Origin: Diphasiastrum complanatum
Taxonomy: Eukaryota > Streptophyta > Lycopodiopsida > Lycopodiales > Lycopodiaceae
DNA: 64,000 nt
Direction of reading: 5' to 3'
NCBI GenBank assembly: GCA_029204225.1
Contig: CM055092.1
Coordinates: forward strand, 80,293,710 to 80,357,709
Within the stretch, counting starts at the first letter, position 1; each line of letters begins with the position of its first letter. Below the pieces are notes generated by a model. The model did no database searches. It saw only the letters and a program-made list of their open reading frames with translations, and was not told where the DNA came from. The translations under genes were made by a program, and so were the position numbers. Below, in pieces: positions 47,432 to 61,100 of this stretch.

Positions 47432-50228
47432 CTTAAAGTAGAGTCTACTTTTTATACAGTCATATACATAGCTTTAAAGTCAACAAACTTTAAGTACAGA
47501 AAGCTTTGATATAAACTTATCAAACTTTTCTCCAACAAGTGGCTTAGTGAAAATATCAGCTAGTTGTTCTTCTGTGCTACAATGAACAAGAATTTCACGA
47601 CTCAACAGCCTCTCATGTATAAAGTGATACTGAATCTCAATGTGTTTAGTTCTCGCATGGAACACTGGATTCTTTGCTAGCTGAATGCCACTCTGACTAT
47701 CGCTATGTAATGTCGTGGGATTTTTCTGCTTCATGCCAACTTCTTCCAAGATTTGTCTCAACCATATAGCTTCCTGTGCTGCACTACACATTGCCTTATA
47801 ATCTCTTATGTGGTGGAAAGAGCAATTGTACTTTGCTTCTTACTAGACCAGGAAAAGCAACTACCACAAAACTGAAATACGTACTCGATCATCATAGTCA
47901 CCTCCCCAATCCGCATCCACATAGTCACACAACTTAGGTAAACCATCATGCTTCATGTAAATCAAGCCATAATCTGAAGTGCCTTTCACATAACGCAAAA
48001 TGCGTGCTGCCTTCCAATGCATTTCCGTAGGTGCTGCCATAAACTGACTTACAATGCCAACAACATATCATATATCTGGTCTAGTCATGGTAAGGTAAAT
48101 CAAGCTCCCTACTAACTGCCTATACAATGTAGCATCAAATGACTGTGACTCACCAAGCTTAGAAAGCTTTTTACTTGGTTCAATAGGAGTATTTACTGGT
48201 TTGCAATCCTGAAACCGAAACCTGTGCAGCAACTCTTTGACATACCTCACCTATGTTAAACCCACTTCGTGTCCTTTCGTTATAAAGCCTTCAGGTTGAT
48301 CCATGAACACCTCTTCTTCTAACTCACCATTTAGAAAAGCAGATTTCACATTCATCTGATGCAAAGGCCAAACAAAATGTGAAGCTAAAGCAACAAGTAG
48401 ACGTAGATTATTCCACTTACATACTGGTGCAAAAGTCTCCTCATAGTCAATGCCTTTACTTTTTGCATACCCTTTGATCACCAATCTTGCCTTGTGCTTT
48501 GCTATACTTCCATCTGCATGATACTTAGTCCTATATACCCATTTGCAACCAATGGATTTCTTTCCAACTGGTGGTTCTAGTAAGTCTCATGTGCTATGCT
48601 TAGCAATTGACTCCATCTCCTCTCCCATGGCCTTGATCATCATTCGCTTCACCATAAGTCGAAGGTTCTTTGCTTTGAATAATGCTAGACAGGTGAGCAT
48701 AATTTTCTTCATACCTTTCAGGTTGTGTCTTCTCTCTTGTTGATCTTCGTAGCTCTTCCTGGCTAGATGATCCTGGGAAGTCATCCATGTCGCGGCTCTC
48801 CAACAATCTCTCAAACCACTTAGGGAGCTTCATGTCAGGTGATCGCCTTCCGGGTGAAAATGTATCCCACGGTACATCCTTCTCCTTGCGTTTGTCACTT
48901 GCAACTACAATCCTTATTGCACCAAAAGGTTTGTCCCTACCTCTCCAACCTGTCTCTTGAGGTTGAGTAGTAGTATCTTGAGATGTATCCTCTTTTTCAT
49001 CATTTGGAAGGTCAATGAATGGATCATCATCAGATGGTATCCTCACTATACCATCTTTCTCACTGGATGTATCTATCTTCTTAGCATCCTCGTCTTCATA
49101 CATCTTGGATTCATCAAAGATAACATCATGACTTACATGGATTTTGTTTTCCACTGGATCAAAACATCTATAACCCTTCACACGATCATCATATCCTAGG
49201 AATATACACTTGATAGCTTTTACATCAAGTTTACGTCTCTCTTCCTTAGGAACGTGTACAAAGGCCTTACATCCAAAGATTCGCAAGTGGTTCACCTTTG
49301 GTTTCTTCTTCGTGAATGCTTCCTCAGGTGTTATCTTTGGTATGGCAATGGTAGGACTTCTATTTTGAAGATAGACTGCCATACTACATGCTTCTAACCA
49401 AAAAACTTTTGGTAGTTTCATCGCAACTAGCATAGATCTGGAACTTTTCACAATCGTACAATTCTTGCACTCAGCTACACCATTGAGAGCAGGAGTATGA
49501 GCTTGCGTAAATTGTCTTTTAATCCTACATTGATCACAAAGATCATTGATGTCATTAGTTTTGTGCTCACCTCCACTATCTGATCTTAGAACTTTGATCT
49601 TCCTACTTGTTTGATTTTCGACCAATGCTTTAAAGCTCTTGAAGTTCTCAAATGCATCTGATTTCTTCTTCAATAAGTAAATCCACGTCTTACGTGACAT
49701 ATCATCAATAAAGGTCATGAAATAGAAGGCTTTACCTAAGGACATGGTCCTCATAGGCCCGCATAAATCTATGTGGATTAAATCCAGGATGTTCTTTGCT
49801 CTTGCAACACCCCCTTTATTGAACTTCTCTCGATGTTGCTTCCCATATACACAAGATTCGCACATCAATTTCAAGTGATCTTCTATGGTAGGCAATCCTG
49901 TTACCATCTCCAATTTTCTCATCAAACTGAGGTTTCCCAAGTTCAAGTGACCAAGCCTCTTATGCCACAACTCAGTTTGCGATGAAATGGACGATACAAA
50001 AGTCCATGTTGCCCCTTGATTGTAGCATTCAACCTGTACAATTTTGTATTGGGCTCCCTTACTCCATCCGCAAATTCTTGTTACCTGTCATATGTCTTGT
50101 GGTTCCCGATTCAAAATACCACGCTTGATCATCTTGATTAGATGACAATGCAGATATGAAGATGCTAGAGTCTTCAATCTCACTCTCATCAACAAGGTTA
50201 CCTGCATGCTACCAGTCCTCACACTGGG
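47432..50228 (-). mobile_element. Degraded Ty1/copia element B, copy 2
   Basis: Equivalent to 3545-6600 but 259 bases shorter. Confidence 0.88.
47480..50148 (-). pseudogene. copia B polyprotein remnant, copy 2, with extra 259-bp deletion
   Basis: Same integrase, RT and RNase H pieces as at 3593-6520, with the YVDD-lacking RT deletion. A further deletion (junction 50073/50074, equivalent to 6187-6445 of copy 1) removes most of the protease and the protease-integrase link; WYFESGTTRHMTGN is still there at its right side. The junction has at most a base or two of shared sequence. Small substitutions lie at about 47881 and 48377. Confidence 0.9.
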
Positions 50229-50910
50229 CTAGGAGGGGCTTACTCTATATCAGGGAGTAGGCAGGGTTGGGTGGATCAGTTAGTGTTTGCCTTACTATGG
50301 TGTTAGGATCTATTACAGTATGGCTGCGCTCCTCTTATCACCAACTATCAAACTATGCTTGTGTTTTGAAAATTGACTGCTCTACAGAAAGTGCGCCCAC
50401 TTTCAAGTTAAGCTCCTCAATCACAAATCTGAAAAATGATTTGGAAGTTTCCAAACTTTCACAAATCATAGGCTAGACAACCTGCTCTGATGCCATGATG
50501 AACATATAGGTCTATCTATCAAGTATCAAAGTGCACAGTGGAGAAATTGAGCTAACATATTGCAACATCTTTGCGAAACCATTTAGTAAAGATAAGTTTG
50601 AGAAGTTCAGAACATTGTTAGGTGTTAGGTGAAATAGGGGGTTTGTTGAAGAGGAATGCCTATTTTAAACCTTTGGCTAAGCACTATTGTTATTATAAGT
50701 TGGACATTACTCATGGGATATGTTAATGATTAAATACATGGAAGTCCCTATTTGGAACCTGAATAAGTTCCAAGCTTTTGCAAAGCAAAAGCTTTAAAAT
50801 TGAAGTTCAACTTAAGAATTCATCAACCATTTTTTCAAATAGAAAAATAACCATAATGAAATCAAAGGTAGAAATCTGTGCACTTTGTATTTAGAAATCG
50901 GTGGCTATGA
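50229..50910. other. Spacer with primer-site-like motif, copy 2
   Basis: Same content as 6601-7282. GCTCTGATGCCA is at 50484-50495. Confidence 0.45.
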
Positions 50911-51593
50911 TCATAGTTGTGTCGACCGCGGTTCATTCAGAGAACCGCGATTTGAACCGCCGGTTCGAATCGTATAAAGTAATGATTGCAACAATAGTCT
51001 CCTCAGTAAAGCCAAGTGAAGGAGATGTCTCGGAACAGAGTCAAAAGCTTTGCGAAAGTCCACAAAGCAGCAATAAACTCTCTGTTTTTGATGACGTGCC
51101 CCCTCAATCATGCATATCAAAATGAAGATCTGATCTGTGGTAGAGTATCCTTGAACCCAGCCTGACCCATAGAGTGTAACTCCTTGATAGTGCAGTAGTT
51201 TTCTACACTCATGGGATCACTTGCCTTGAGGATGGGATGAAGGATATTAGTACACCATGCCGTGGGAAAACCGAAAGTCCAATCTGTGTTCAAAACGTGA
51301 GCAATGTAGGGAGAGATAAGGTGTGCTACAGGCTTTAGGAAGTCTACGTTTAAAGAGTCATAATCAGTGGCTTTATGAAGTTTGCATGTTTAATGGCGTT
51401 TTCAACCATGTGTGGAGAGTAAAAGGCGAGCATTGGGCAGGTCGTGGTGAGAGCAAGGTAGGAGGAGAGTCCATGGTATAAAGTTTCGTGGCGTATTCGA
51501 TCCAGGATTCGATGGCTATGGGGGCTAATGTAAGAGTGTCTGGTGAAGTGCTTCCAGAAAAAGGAGGAAGGGGAATCTAAAGAGTCGATCAAC
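50911..51593 (-). pseudogene. LINE reverse transcriptase fragment, copy 2
   Basis: Same as 7283-7965, with VYCCFVDFRKAFDSVPR and the same frameshift. Confidence 0.85.
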
Positions 51594-52781
51594 AATGATC
51601 AATCTTTTAGTCATGTATGGAAGTTGGTAGTTACTAGCTAATGTCACAGATGATATCAGATAGATCATAGCTAAAACTGCTGGCAACAAATGGATCAAGA
51701 ACCTAAATAACAAGTGACAGGTATTGTTAGGTAACAAGACTTGGGAGTTGCACGTCAGGATTCAAATTTCACTATCGATTAATGACGAATTATAATGTAC
51801 ATGTTACCCATTAACAATAAGAAAGCACTTGTTTTTGACATAATCGAAGTGTAGAAACTAAGGAGGGGGGGGAAAAAAAACCCTAAAACCGATTTGCCGG
51901 TTCGAACCTGGAGAAGCCGATTCTTTCCCGATTCAAACCCGATTCAAACACGGTTCGAAAAGGTGATTTGAAAGGTACCATAAAACATTGGCTATGACAC
52001 CAAATGGAAGGAAACTAATAAGTCGATTTCCGTAACGTAATTGAAATTGTCGAGTGACGAACATCCACTTACCGCCAATCCATAGAGTCACCAGCACACT
52101 TTGTGCACTAGAGTTGTCAGCACTAAGTCATGCTTGATCAAGCCGTCAACGAGAATCGATGTCGTCTCATGGCTAGAGATTTATATTCGCTATGCACATG
52201 CTCATACCATGGATCAACTCAAGGGAAGATTGATGGGACGATAAAGAGCTCTCCCATCTCTATATACAAGTGGGTCACCTCGTCCATGCTTAAATTTGTG
52301 ACACGAGGCAGCCTGAGGTGTTGACATGTGGCACTAAAAAGATTGACAACCTTGGACCAATGTTCTACCGCTTACCAAGGCTATCACCTTAGGGCATACT
52401 TCATGATACATAACAATGCTGTAGGTACATTCTTATTTAAGGTCAACACACTTGATTTGGGCTTAATACGTTGCTATTCGAATCAAGTTTTCATCACTTG
52501 TTACTATCCTTAACCTTGGCTCCAAGGTCTTTTTCTATGCCATATTAACTATTGTTCTAAAATTCTAGCTCTTGTACAAAAGCTATTACACCAGCATATC
52601 TTATATGTTGTAGAAAGCAAGGCTTCTAGTTTTGCGTGCTTATTGTTGCTTATAAATTTCAAAATCAGGTATAAAAACAATGGGTTATCATCAATTCTGT
52701 ATCTCATAGGCCCTTGCCTTTTGCTCTTAAGTATGCTTCATTTTAAACTGCCCTAATCTTGTGAAATACTATTGCATCCAG
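51594..52781. other. Unrecognised DNA upstream of the BSL exons, copy 2
   Basis: Same as 7966-9154, one G shorter in the G run near 51865 and with one C-to-T change near 51969. No upstream BSL exon is visible here or anywhere in the single-copy region before it. Confidence 0.5.
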
Positions 52782-55126
52782 GTACATTGATTACCTATTT
52801 CTAGGAGATTATGTGGACCGAGGGCAACATAGCCTTGAAACAATCATTCTGCTTCTTGCATTGAAGGTACAGATTTAATGATCATTTGTAGGTTCAAACT
52901 GAAAGTGGTTTCTTCTGTGCAGTTAAATAAGACTTGCCAAATAATGCACTTCAAATTCTTAAAGCAACTTCACTTCTTAACATTTGTTTGTCATAAGCAA
53001 TGTAAAAGGTTCACAGTTGACATTGAATAGATCCTTCCAATACTGTAATGTATGGTGCCTTTATACTTGAACAAAGATCTTGTTTTGTTAGTGAAGAAAC
53101 TATGCCTCACAAGCATGCCTGTGTGTGCAACGTTTTTGAAAGACTTAAATGACATTTGCCTCTTAGATCAAAACACATCCAAATTTTTTTCGGAGTAGCA
53201 ATGCTTCTAAGTGATACCCGAGATTTACTGGAGTCATTACATCTTACTTGTATAGATTATGTTCTCTCTCTGCAAAAGCAGTCTGTTTGTACAGTCCTGG
53301 TCTAATTTCTGCAATTAAAGTCTACTAAGAGTCCTGCTTTTGTTTATTAGAGTTTGATTTTTTGGTTTGAGTAGCTCAAAGACATACAGATTTTGGTTGA
53401 CTTTACTGTCTGGCTTTTGTTGCTTGTAGATTGAGTATCCCTTCAATGTGCATTTGATCCGAGGGAACCATGAAGCGGCAGACATTAATGCATTATTTGG
53501 ATTTCGCATGGAATGCATCGAACACATGGTATATATCTGTACTTTCGCATCTACCTGCGTGTAAATTTGAAAAGTAGGAGCTTCTTAACTTAGAGGGTAT
53601 AAGTTCATTCTCAATTGAAAGCTGATGTCCATGGAAACTTGCATTCAGGGTGAGAGGGATGGGGTATGGACTTGGCAGCGCATCAATCAGTTATTTAACT
53701 GGCTTCCTTTAGCAGCATTGATCGAAGATAAGATCATATGCATGCATGGTGGCATTGGAAGGTCCATAAACCACGTGGAGCAAATAGAAAACCTTCAGCG
53801 TCCCATCACGATGGAAGCTGGATCTGTCATACTGATGGATTTATTATGGTATGCCAGCCAATGTTAAAGATTGGGTGGCTGATATCTTTATTAATTATAT
53901 ACGTTGTAGCACAGACTTACTGCAGATCCTTGATTCTTTCTTTGAATTGTGTTAACCAATCACCATATGATTAAACTTGAAACCTTATTTTTTGTAGGTC
54001 TGATCCAACTGAGAATGATAGTGTAGAAGGCCTTCGACCAAATGCCAGAGGACCAGGATTGGTAACCTTTGGCGTAAGTATCTTTCTTATTCATTGTTTT
54101 CAAGTTTTTGCTGCAATTATTCAAGTGATCAGATTACTTGCACAACCTTGAGTCCTTATTGTATACATGAAATGCTAGATCCAGAATCTGCACCTAGTTT
54201 GTAGCATTTTGAAGTGCCTTAATGCTGAAACAATCTTTGGAAATGTGTAGCTATGGAGCACTAGTGCCAGTTTGAGTTCTCCTGATAACAAATTTCCTCC
54301 ACTTCATAGTACGCTTTTAAAATTTATAAAGCTGTGAGAGAAACACACCATACAGGATATGATTGCTAAAGTTGGCTTGTGGTTTTCAGCCAGACCGTGT
54401 GATGGAATTCTGCAAAAGCAACAATTTGCAATTGATTGTTAGAGCACATGAATGTGTGATGGATGGATTTGAGCGATTTGCCCAAGGACACTTGATTACT
54501 CTTTTTTCTGCCACAAATTACTGTGGTAAGCTGTTTTTGATATTATCCTGTTTATTGAGAAAATTTGGTGTGGTCAGAATCGAATGCTGACATTTGTTTC
54601 AAAAATTAGATTTACTAGGCTCATATTTAATCTAGCTACTTTTTATTCTGAAATTATATGTCGTTCCTGTATTGCTACTCAGAAGTTTTCAGTTGTTGGA
54701 TTTGGTAGCAAGGTCCTCATATTTATACAAGAACATGCACTTTGAGCCTCTATTCTTTAAATTGCAGGAACAGCAAACAATGCTGGAGCTATATTAGTGC
54801 TTGGAAGGGATCTGGTTGTAGTTCCGAAGCTTATTCATCCACTCCCTCCTGCTGCCACCTCACCAGAATCATCACCTGAACATCAGTTTGAAGACACATG
54901 GATGCAGGTAAACAACCAAATACAATTCATAGTAGTCCAGATAATGCTCCTTTTCTCTTGAATACTTCTGTAAATGTAGTTAGCTGTTCTATAACGATAA
55001 TAGGAGGTACAATTATATGATGACAGATGCCAGTCCTGTTCTCTTGTTCAGGAATTAAACGTGCAGAGACCTCCTACACCAACAAGAGGTCGTCCCACTG
55101 AGCGCAGTTCTTTAGCCTGGATTTGA
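52782..55126 (+). CDS. BSU1-like (BSL) Ser/Thr phosphatase, 3' exons only, copy 2
   Basis: Exons are 52782-52866, 53430-53528, 53649-53848, 53998-54073, 54390-54525, 54768-54907 and 55052-55126 (TGA), all with GT/AG junctions and in frame. The protein equals copy 1 except one residue: CGC (Arg) at 9896-9898 is CAC (His) at 53523-53525, in the ECIERM segment after [14 protein letters not shown]. Intron changes are a G-to-T near 54134 and one inserted A near 54943. As in copy 1, the GDxHG exon and the Kelch half are missing. In this copy about 32 kb of upstream single-copy and duplicated DNA is visible with no such exon, which favours real truncation over a long intron. The lack of any stop fits either recent duplication or an assembly haplotype pair. 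Confidence 0.93.
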
Positions 55127-58100
55127 CCTTAACATTTTTGCCCGAGTCTTTGACATCTCTGGTGCACCCGTTGGTAATGGCATGCCTGTGCTACAAAAGA
55201 TAATGGTTTTGTACGATGTCTTTGGATTGTAGCATATGGGTATATGCTGCAAGATTCTCCAGTTACATCTCAGTGCTTGCTTTACCGAATATCCTGTTTT
55301 GAAATCTCAAATCCTTGGGAATCTGAGTACAGCCAAGTCTCCCTTTTAAAGTCCTTCAAGGCTCAGTATTTTAAAAAAAAAGAGATAAGTTGGAATATTA
55401 AGGTCTGTGTCTGTGCCGCATTTTGTCCCCAACTCTTGCATTGTGGATGTCATGTTACAGCTTCCAGTACATCAAATATTGCGCTGTACAGGAATTCATG
55501 AATCTTCATCTTCAACTGGTACTCCCTTGCAATTGCACTTTTGAAATGTTCGTGCTGGGTGTCAGCACTTCAAATCATTATGGTGAGGATGCTGAGCCTA
55601 ACTTTGATGTGCACATATTCTTGATTCATGACACAGTAACTATATATGGCGAGCTGGCCACCCAGACTTTGCTCCTCAATTATGTACTGGCACGACCAAT
55701 AAATTGAGAAGTTAAGGAAGCCATCTTGATTACATCATGTTTTACAGCATGAGGCTCTGGATGGTTGGAGTCTGCGTGTTCTGTCTGCAGAGTACCTGAT
55801 TAAAGGTTTAGAGGATGCTTTGTTGGACAAGGATGCTCGTTATAGAGGTGCATAGATGGAGACAAATATCATGTCAACCAACGAGGAAATTTTCTATTTA
55901 CATGTTTCAACTCAATTTACTGGTACTTGTGAAGAGCCATAAAGAAAGGGAATTTTGATCGCTCGATCAGTAGAGCAAATTTTCCTTGTTGTTGGCAAGC
56001 TAATAGATGTCATTCATACGGCAGATCTTATCATATAGAGGTGTGATATTGAAATCATAGAGCAAGAATCAATCTGCTAGCACTGATACAAGTGTTGGTG
56101 GAAATCAATTTCCTCATGTACAAAATTGAATAGCAGCAAGAGGTGCTTGTGTGTACCTTTTTGAAGCTTGAACATTATAGTGACAACTTATCTTCTTCAC
56201 TTGATCAGGTACATACAACCGCCATAGTGGAAAAGTCCATTCGGAAATGCTCTCTATGTATACCTCGAGCTGTCTCTGAGAGCTTGTAATTTATCGTCGC
56301 CTTCATGAAGCTTCTATTGTTTTTACTAGTACACTGAGTTACTGTGGAATGTAAAAACTGAAGTTAAGTTGAAGGTTGTAGAGTTCGAAAAATACGTGCG
56401 GCTGGATGCTCATAGAAGATTGGCCTCTTCACTTACCACGTAGATCTGAATGTTGACTGGTTTGATTTATATCTGTGATGTAAGAATTCTATGGTAGTTG
56501 GCACATGCCATTGCTATACCGATGATGATGTCAGTTATTTGTTCCTACATATGTTCAATGCCATTTATTGGAATCAAAAACCTAGCTAACAAATACAGAT
56601 CACAGGTGATTTTTTTGTGTGATAGGAGAAAATGAGTCCTAATGATGAATTTGAAAATTTCCTTGCAATTGCAGAAATTTGTCCACGAAGAAATATGAAA
56701 AAGTAAAGAAGCAGAAGAGATCTTTTGATTAGTGTCATCACATTTTTTCTTCTTTTTGATGCGCTCTAATTTTCATCATGTTTTGTGTAAAGTTTTTGCT
56801 ATCTTGCAGTGTAAGCTTATCTTCCACTTCCTACAAATAACGAGTTACAACAGATGCAGTGCAGTCTGATGCACGAGAAGTGTTAGTTTTGTAAGATGAA
56901 TTTTTGCAGCAAAAGTTGATCCCAAATGTGTAGGGTTTATGGCCATTGCCAACCCATTGTACAGTTGAAATTTGAATAGGTGGGCCCTACTGTGTATCTA
57001 AAAAACCCAAAACCCCAAACACTTGATGCTAGCTTATCTTGTATGTATAGTTTTATGATCTATGCCCTAGATGCAAGGATATAGCGTGTAATATATCTGT
57101 TCTTGTGTGCGTGTGTGCGTGTGTGCGCGTACCTCAAGGGTGTATGCACATGCTTGAACATTTGAAGTTACACACAATCTTGATTTGAACTTCATGAATA
57201 AAGAGTGTTTATGCTTTAACACTTTTTTGCAAGCTTGCTCCAAGCTTGATTTTGATTGAAGTTCAGAAAACAAAGGTTTGCCACCTTGCTAACTTGAAAT
57301 GGAGACTGAAGCAACTATGGGTACCAAACAAAATTTTGGACCCACTGTAAAAATACATGGTTTAGTGATTGCAAGTATGAATGGCTCAAATCAATAATTA
57401 GGTTAAGCAAGGATGTGTTGCAAGATGATAAGAGAACTAAAGCCATATGCAACTAGCATAATTTTTTGCTTGTTTAGTAGTATTTCCCATTGTTAGTAAA
57501 AAACAATCCCACAAGTAATTAAAATTTTGTACATGCTTAAATTGCATTGCTCAACAACATAAATTAAATAAATACAAGAAAAGAAAGGTTAGTGACATGA
57601 GTTTAAACCAGAATTTGTTTTCAATAGAATCCAAATTTTTTGAATATCTCACAATTTCTAGTGATGAATTACAACGGAATTCATTAGCTTATATGTTTGT
57701 TGAATAAAGAAATGATTTAGAATGAACCTGCATGAAACTTGGAACTCTTGCAATCCACATTTTTAAACTTCAGCTTTTGAATTTGGGAAAACAGTTTGAC
57801 ACATGCAATGTTAAAGTTTTGAAGGAGTAAAAGAATTGATTCCAAGTGCTCAAAACTGAAGAAAGGTAGTCTACTAATGAAAAAAAATGTGATCTAAAGA
57901 TTAAGAAAACAATCTACACAATTTGCATTCTTTTATTTGCGAGGTTTCAAAGTCTGAATTGTTTGTCAGTTTCATGAGACCATGCAAGTCTTAATCTATT
58001 GAGTTCATAATACTCTCAAGTCGACAATTTTTTATGTGAGAGTCTGCACTTTCTCTTGTGTTGGCTTGTGCAACTAGGTAGACTCGGCGATACTGTGTCC

Positions 58101-58571
58101 AATGCTCCTTTCAACACTTGTGCAAGAAGTTAGTAGTGTCACAAGAGCCCAAAAGCATCAAACCCATCCACCTGTCAATGGAGAATTCTACAACTTGTCT
58201 ATGCATTCTTCGTGTCTCGTAACCTGGGGATGAACTTTGGCGTATGTTAGATCAATTTTATTAATCCTTCGGCTTGGCGAAGGAATTGCTAGGTCTTTGA
58301 AGTTGAACTAGCTCAGAGTTCGTTTTGGTTTTTCAATAGTTGATCTTTGGTTTGAGTTGAAGGTATTTAGTTCTTTGACAACTGTCATATTCAGACATAA
58401 CGATGGACAATGAACATGAATTCTAGAAATCTATGATAAGGAGGCTCAACAATTGGACAACGATTATTGTCTGGACTATGTATTTTTGATTTCCTCATGA
58501 TAGCTCACAACTAATCGTATAGCTCATCGATGGTTTCATCTACCCTTCATTAGCTGTTGGTAAACACTTTA
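55127..58571. other. BSL 3' flank and unrecognised DNA, copy 2
   Basis: Same as 11499-14943. The unassigned 35-codon frame is at 55748-55855, with one A-to-G change that alters Lys to Glu. The GTGTGC microsatellite is near 57105-57130. Confidence 0.5.
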
Positions 58572-58648
58572 GTCAATAAAGCATTACTTTGGCACTATAG
58601 GTTAGGTCACTTGAATCACACATATGTATCGAAAATAAAATATCCATG
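58572..58648 (+). pseudogene. copia pre-integrase fragment, copy 2
   Basis: Same as 14944-15020 (VNKALLWHYRLGHLNH). Confidence 0.65.
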
Positions 58649-59127
58649 AGAGATAGATACGATTCTTTAGAATTACTGGAAATAATCCGTAATTAGAGGA
58701 CCAGTGGGTGGTGTAGCAACTATAGCAACTGTAATAGAGTTATGAGGTCATCTAGAATGTCTCAATACATGTCAACGTCGAGTGTGATGAGATAATTGAG
58801 AGTGCATCCGTCTAGTATGTGTAGTAACTGGGGCTAGGCACTGTCTACGATCTCCGTGAGCCGAAACAATGTCTGTATGATCCTCTGACTCTGAATCTGC
58901 ATGTGGACGTCGTCTGGTGAAGAAATCTGTAATATGAGAATGTGTATCGATATTCACCTACATCAAGAACATGTCATGCTACAATCACCTTGGAAACATC
59001 ATGCATTGTCTTTAAAAATACGAGGAGACTCGCCATAAAGGAATAAGACTATGAGAAAACTCATGAGAAAGGTTGGACTCTTTGTCACCCTAGAAAAAAA
59101 TGCATGATCCGTTTAAATTTTTTTGCC

Positions 59128-59434
59128 TTGACCATTTTAGGCACCTTAGTGAGAAAAGCGACACAATGGCCAAGTGGCCAGAATGCCTTAGAAACCATTT
59201 TAAGGCACCTTTGCCTTTTTCGCCTTTCTTGTCCCATTCGCTAGAAATGTGACAAAGTGGGCAGAATGCCTTAGAAAATATTTCAAAGACACTTCGGTTT
59301 TTTTTGGTTTTTTCGCTGCCTTTAGTCTAAGGCATCTTCGACATTTTTGTTGCCTCTAGTCTAAGGCACATTCTGCTATCTTGCTGCCTTTAGTCTAAGG
59401 CACCTTTGCCTTCTTTGCTGCCTTTAGTCCAAGG
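59128..59434. repeat. Short degenerate tandem repeats, copy 2
   Basis: Same CTTTAGTCTAAGGCA series as 15500-15805, with one extra T in a T run near 59305. Confidence 0.65.
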
Positions 59435-60082
59435 TGTGAAAGATTCAACTAGTTTCATCACATTTTGCAATATTTCCATATTTGGGATATTGAGGCCAAA
59501 ACTTGTTTTAGACTTAGAGGTTGACTTTTCAAAGTTCATTAGTCTAAATTTCACTTGAATAAACACTTTCTAAAAGTGTGGGAAAGTTAGAATGCGAGTT
59601 TGAGTAGATTCAATTTGAATAGTTGGGTACATTGAATCTAGACCCAAAATTAGTATTGTTAGCATTTTGGTGGGAAAGCCAAGTGGCCAAATAGGGTTTG
59701 GACCTACTATAAAAGGATGTAACTCGTGGAGAGAGTGATCTTCTCTCCTCTCTATCTCATTTCATGCTTATACATGGTTCTCTTGGGTTCTACTATCCAT
59801 TGGTGCACTATCTTGGTGATTGCTTGCAATTCTATGTGTAGAATGATCTATATTTGTCAATTTTAGATCCACACGTGTGAAATACAATAGCTTGTTGGTT
59901 TTTACGGACAACAATAGTACATAATCATTTCATTCAAGTTTGATCAAGTTCTATTGGTGTTTGCATCTCAATTTGTGTGTAGATGCTGATTTTTCTACAT
60001 TGGTGAGATTGGTAGTGTATTTCTCTTTCTAACCAAAGATCATTCAAGTAGATTGGATCTTAAGGATCTGAAATCTTTCACA

Positions 60083-60094
60083 TGGTATCAGAGC
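60083..60094 (+). promoter_or_regulatory. Primer-binding site of copia C, copy 2
   Basis: TGGTATCAGAGC directly after the LTR. Confidence 0.9.
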
Positions 60095-60692
60095 TTGTGT
60101 TTCAGGTTATGAAGGAGGAAATCAGATCTATCAATGATTTGGTGAAGATATCAAGTCTAGAGCATGCTAGAGAGGATTCTACACCAAAATAGGATTTTTT
60201 GCTTTTGTAGATTGGATCTTTTGTAGATCAAAACACTAAATAGGTCAAAATATACTTGTTCAATTCTGATTTTTGAATTCACATACTGGATTTGGCCGAT
60301 TTTTGGATCATTGGTTCAGCCTAAGTGGTGCTTATAGATTGGAATAGTCAATTTTCAAATTTTCAGCATTTGCATGTAGATTTGGAATAGTCAATTTTTT
60401 GTGATTTTGTCAAAACCCTAATTTTGATTGGATCTCTAGATAGTGAGGTTGCTGGACTTCATTTGAGTGTGTTTCAATCTTAGGAAGTGGCAAAAGTCAT
60501 TAGATTGAGGATAGATCATAGGTTGATCAAGATTCTATGATTCTATGTGTTGATTTGCTTGGATAAGTGCTAGAAGAGAATTTGTGAGATAGTTTCAAAT
60601 CTTGGTGATTTCTTTTGAAAGCATTTGTTGTTGTTCAAAGGAGTGCTTTGTGCATTGAAGCAGGTTGAAAGAGAAGATTAGGTCATTGCTAC

Positions 60693-61100
60693 ATGGCAAC
60701 CTCAATTGGAGTCATGTTGGAAGCCAATTATAGGCTTACCTCAAGTAACTATTCATTGTGGAAAGTGAGGATGGAGCCACTTCTTGAGATGAATGATGTT
60801 TTGGATATTGTTGTAGGTTTGGAGGAGAGACCAGCAACACAACAAGATCAATTGAGGTATGACAAGAGGGCCAAGAAGGCTCTACACATGAGAAAGACGA
60901 ATGTTACCAATGAACTTCTCAAGGAAGTTGGTAAGTGCCCATCATCTTTGGAAGCTTGGAATTCATCGAAGAAGCTTTATGAATCCAAGTCTACTTCTAG
61001 AGTGTTGAATCTAAGAAGGCAAATCTTTTCTTGTTTGCAAAAGAATGAAGAAAGTCCAGGTACTTTTGTTCTGAGAATGAAAGCATTGAATGATGAGTGA
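60693..61100 (+). pseudogene. copia C gag, N-terminal part, copy 2
   Basis: The 135-codon frame is identical in sequence to 17064-17471 and truncated at the same point. Confidence 0.87.

Larger units (their letters stand above)
59435..61100 (+). mobile_element. Ty1/copia element C fragment, copy 2
   Basis: LTR 59435-60082 (TGTGAAAGAT...ATCTTTCACA), TATA candidate 59708-59716, primer site 60083-60094 (TGGTATCAGAGC), leader and gag start. Same as 15806-17471. Confidence 0.88.
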
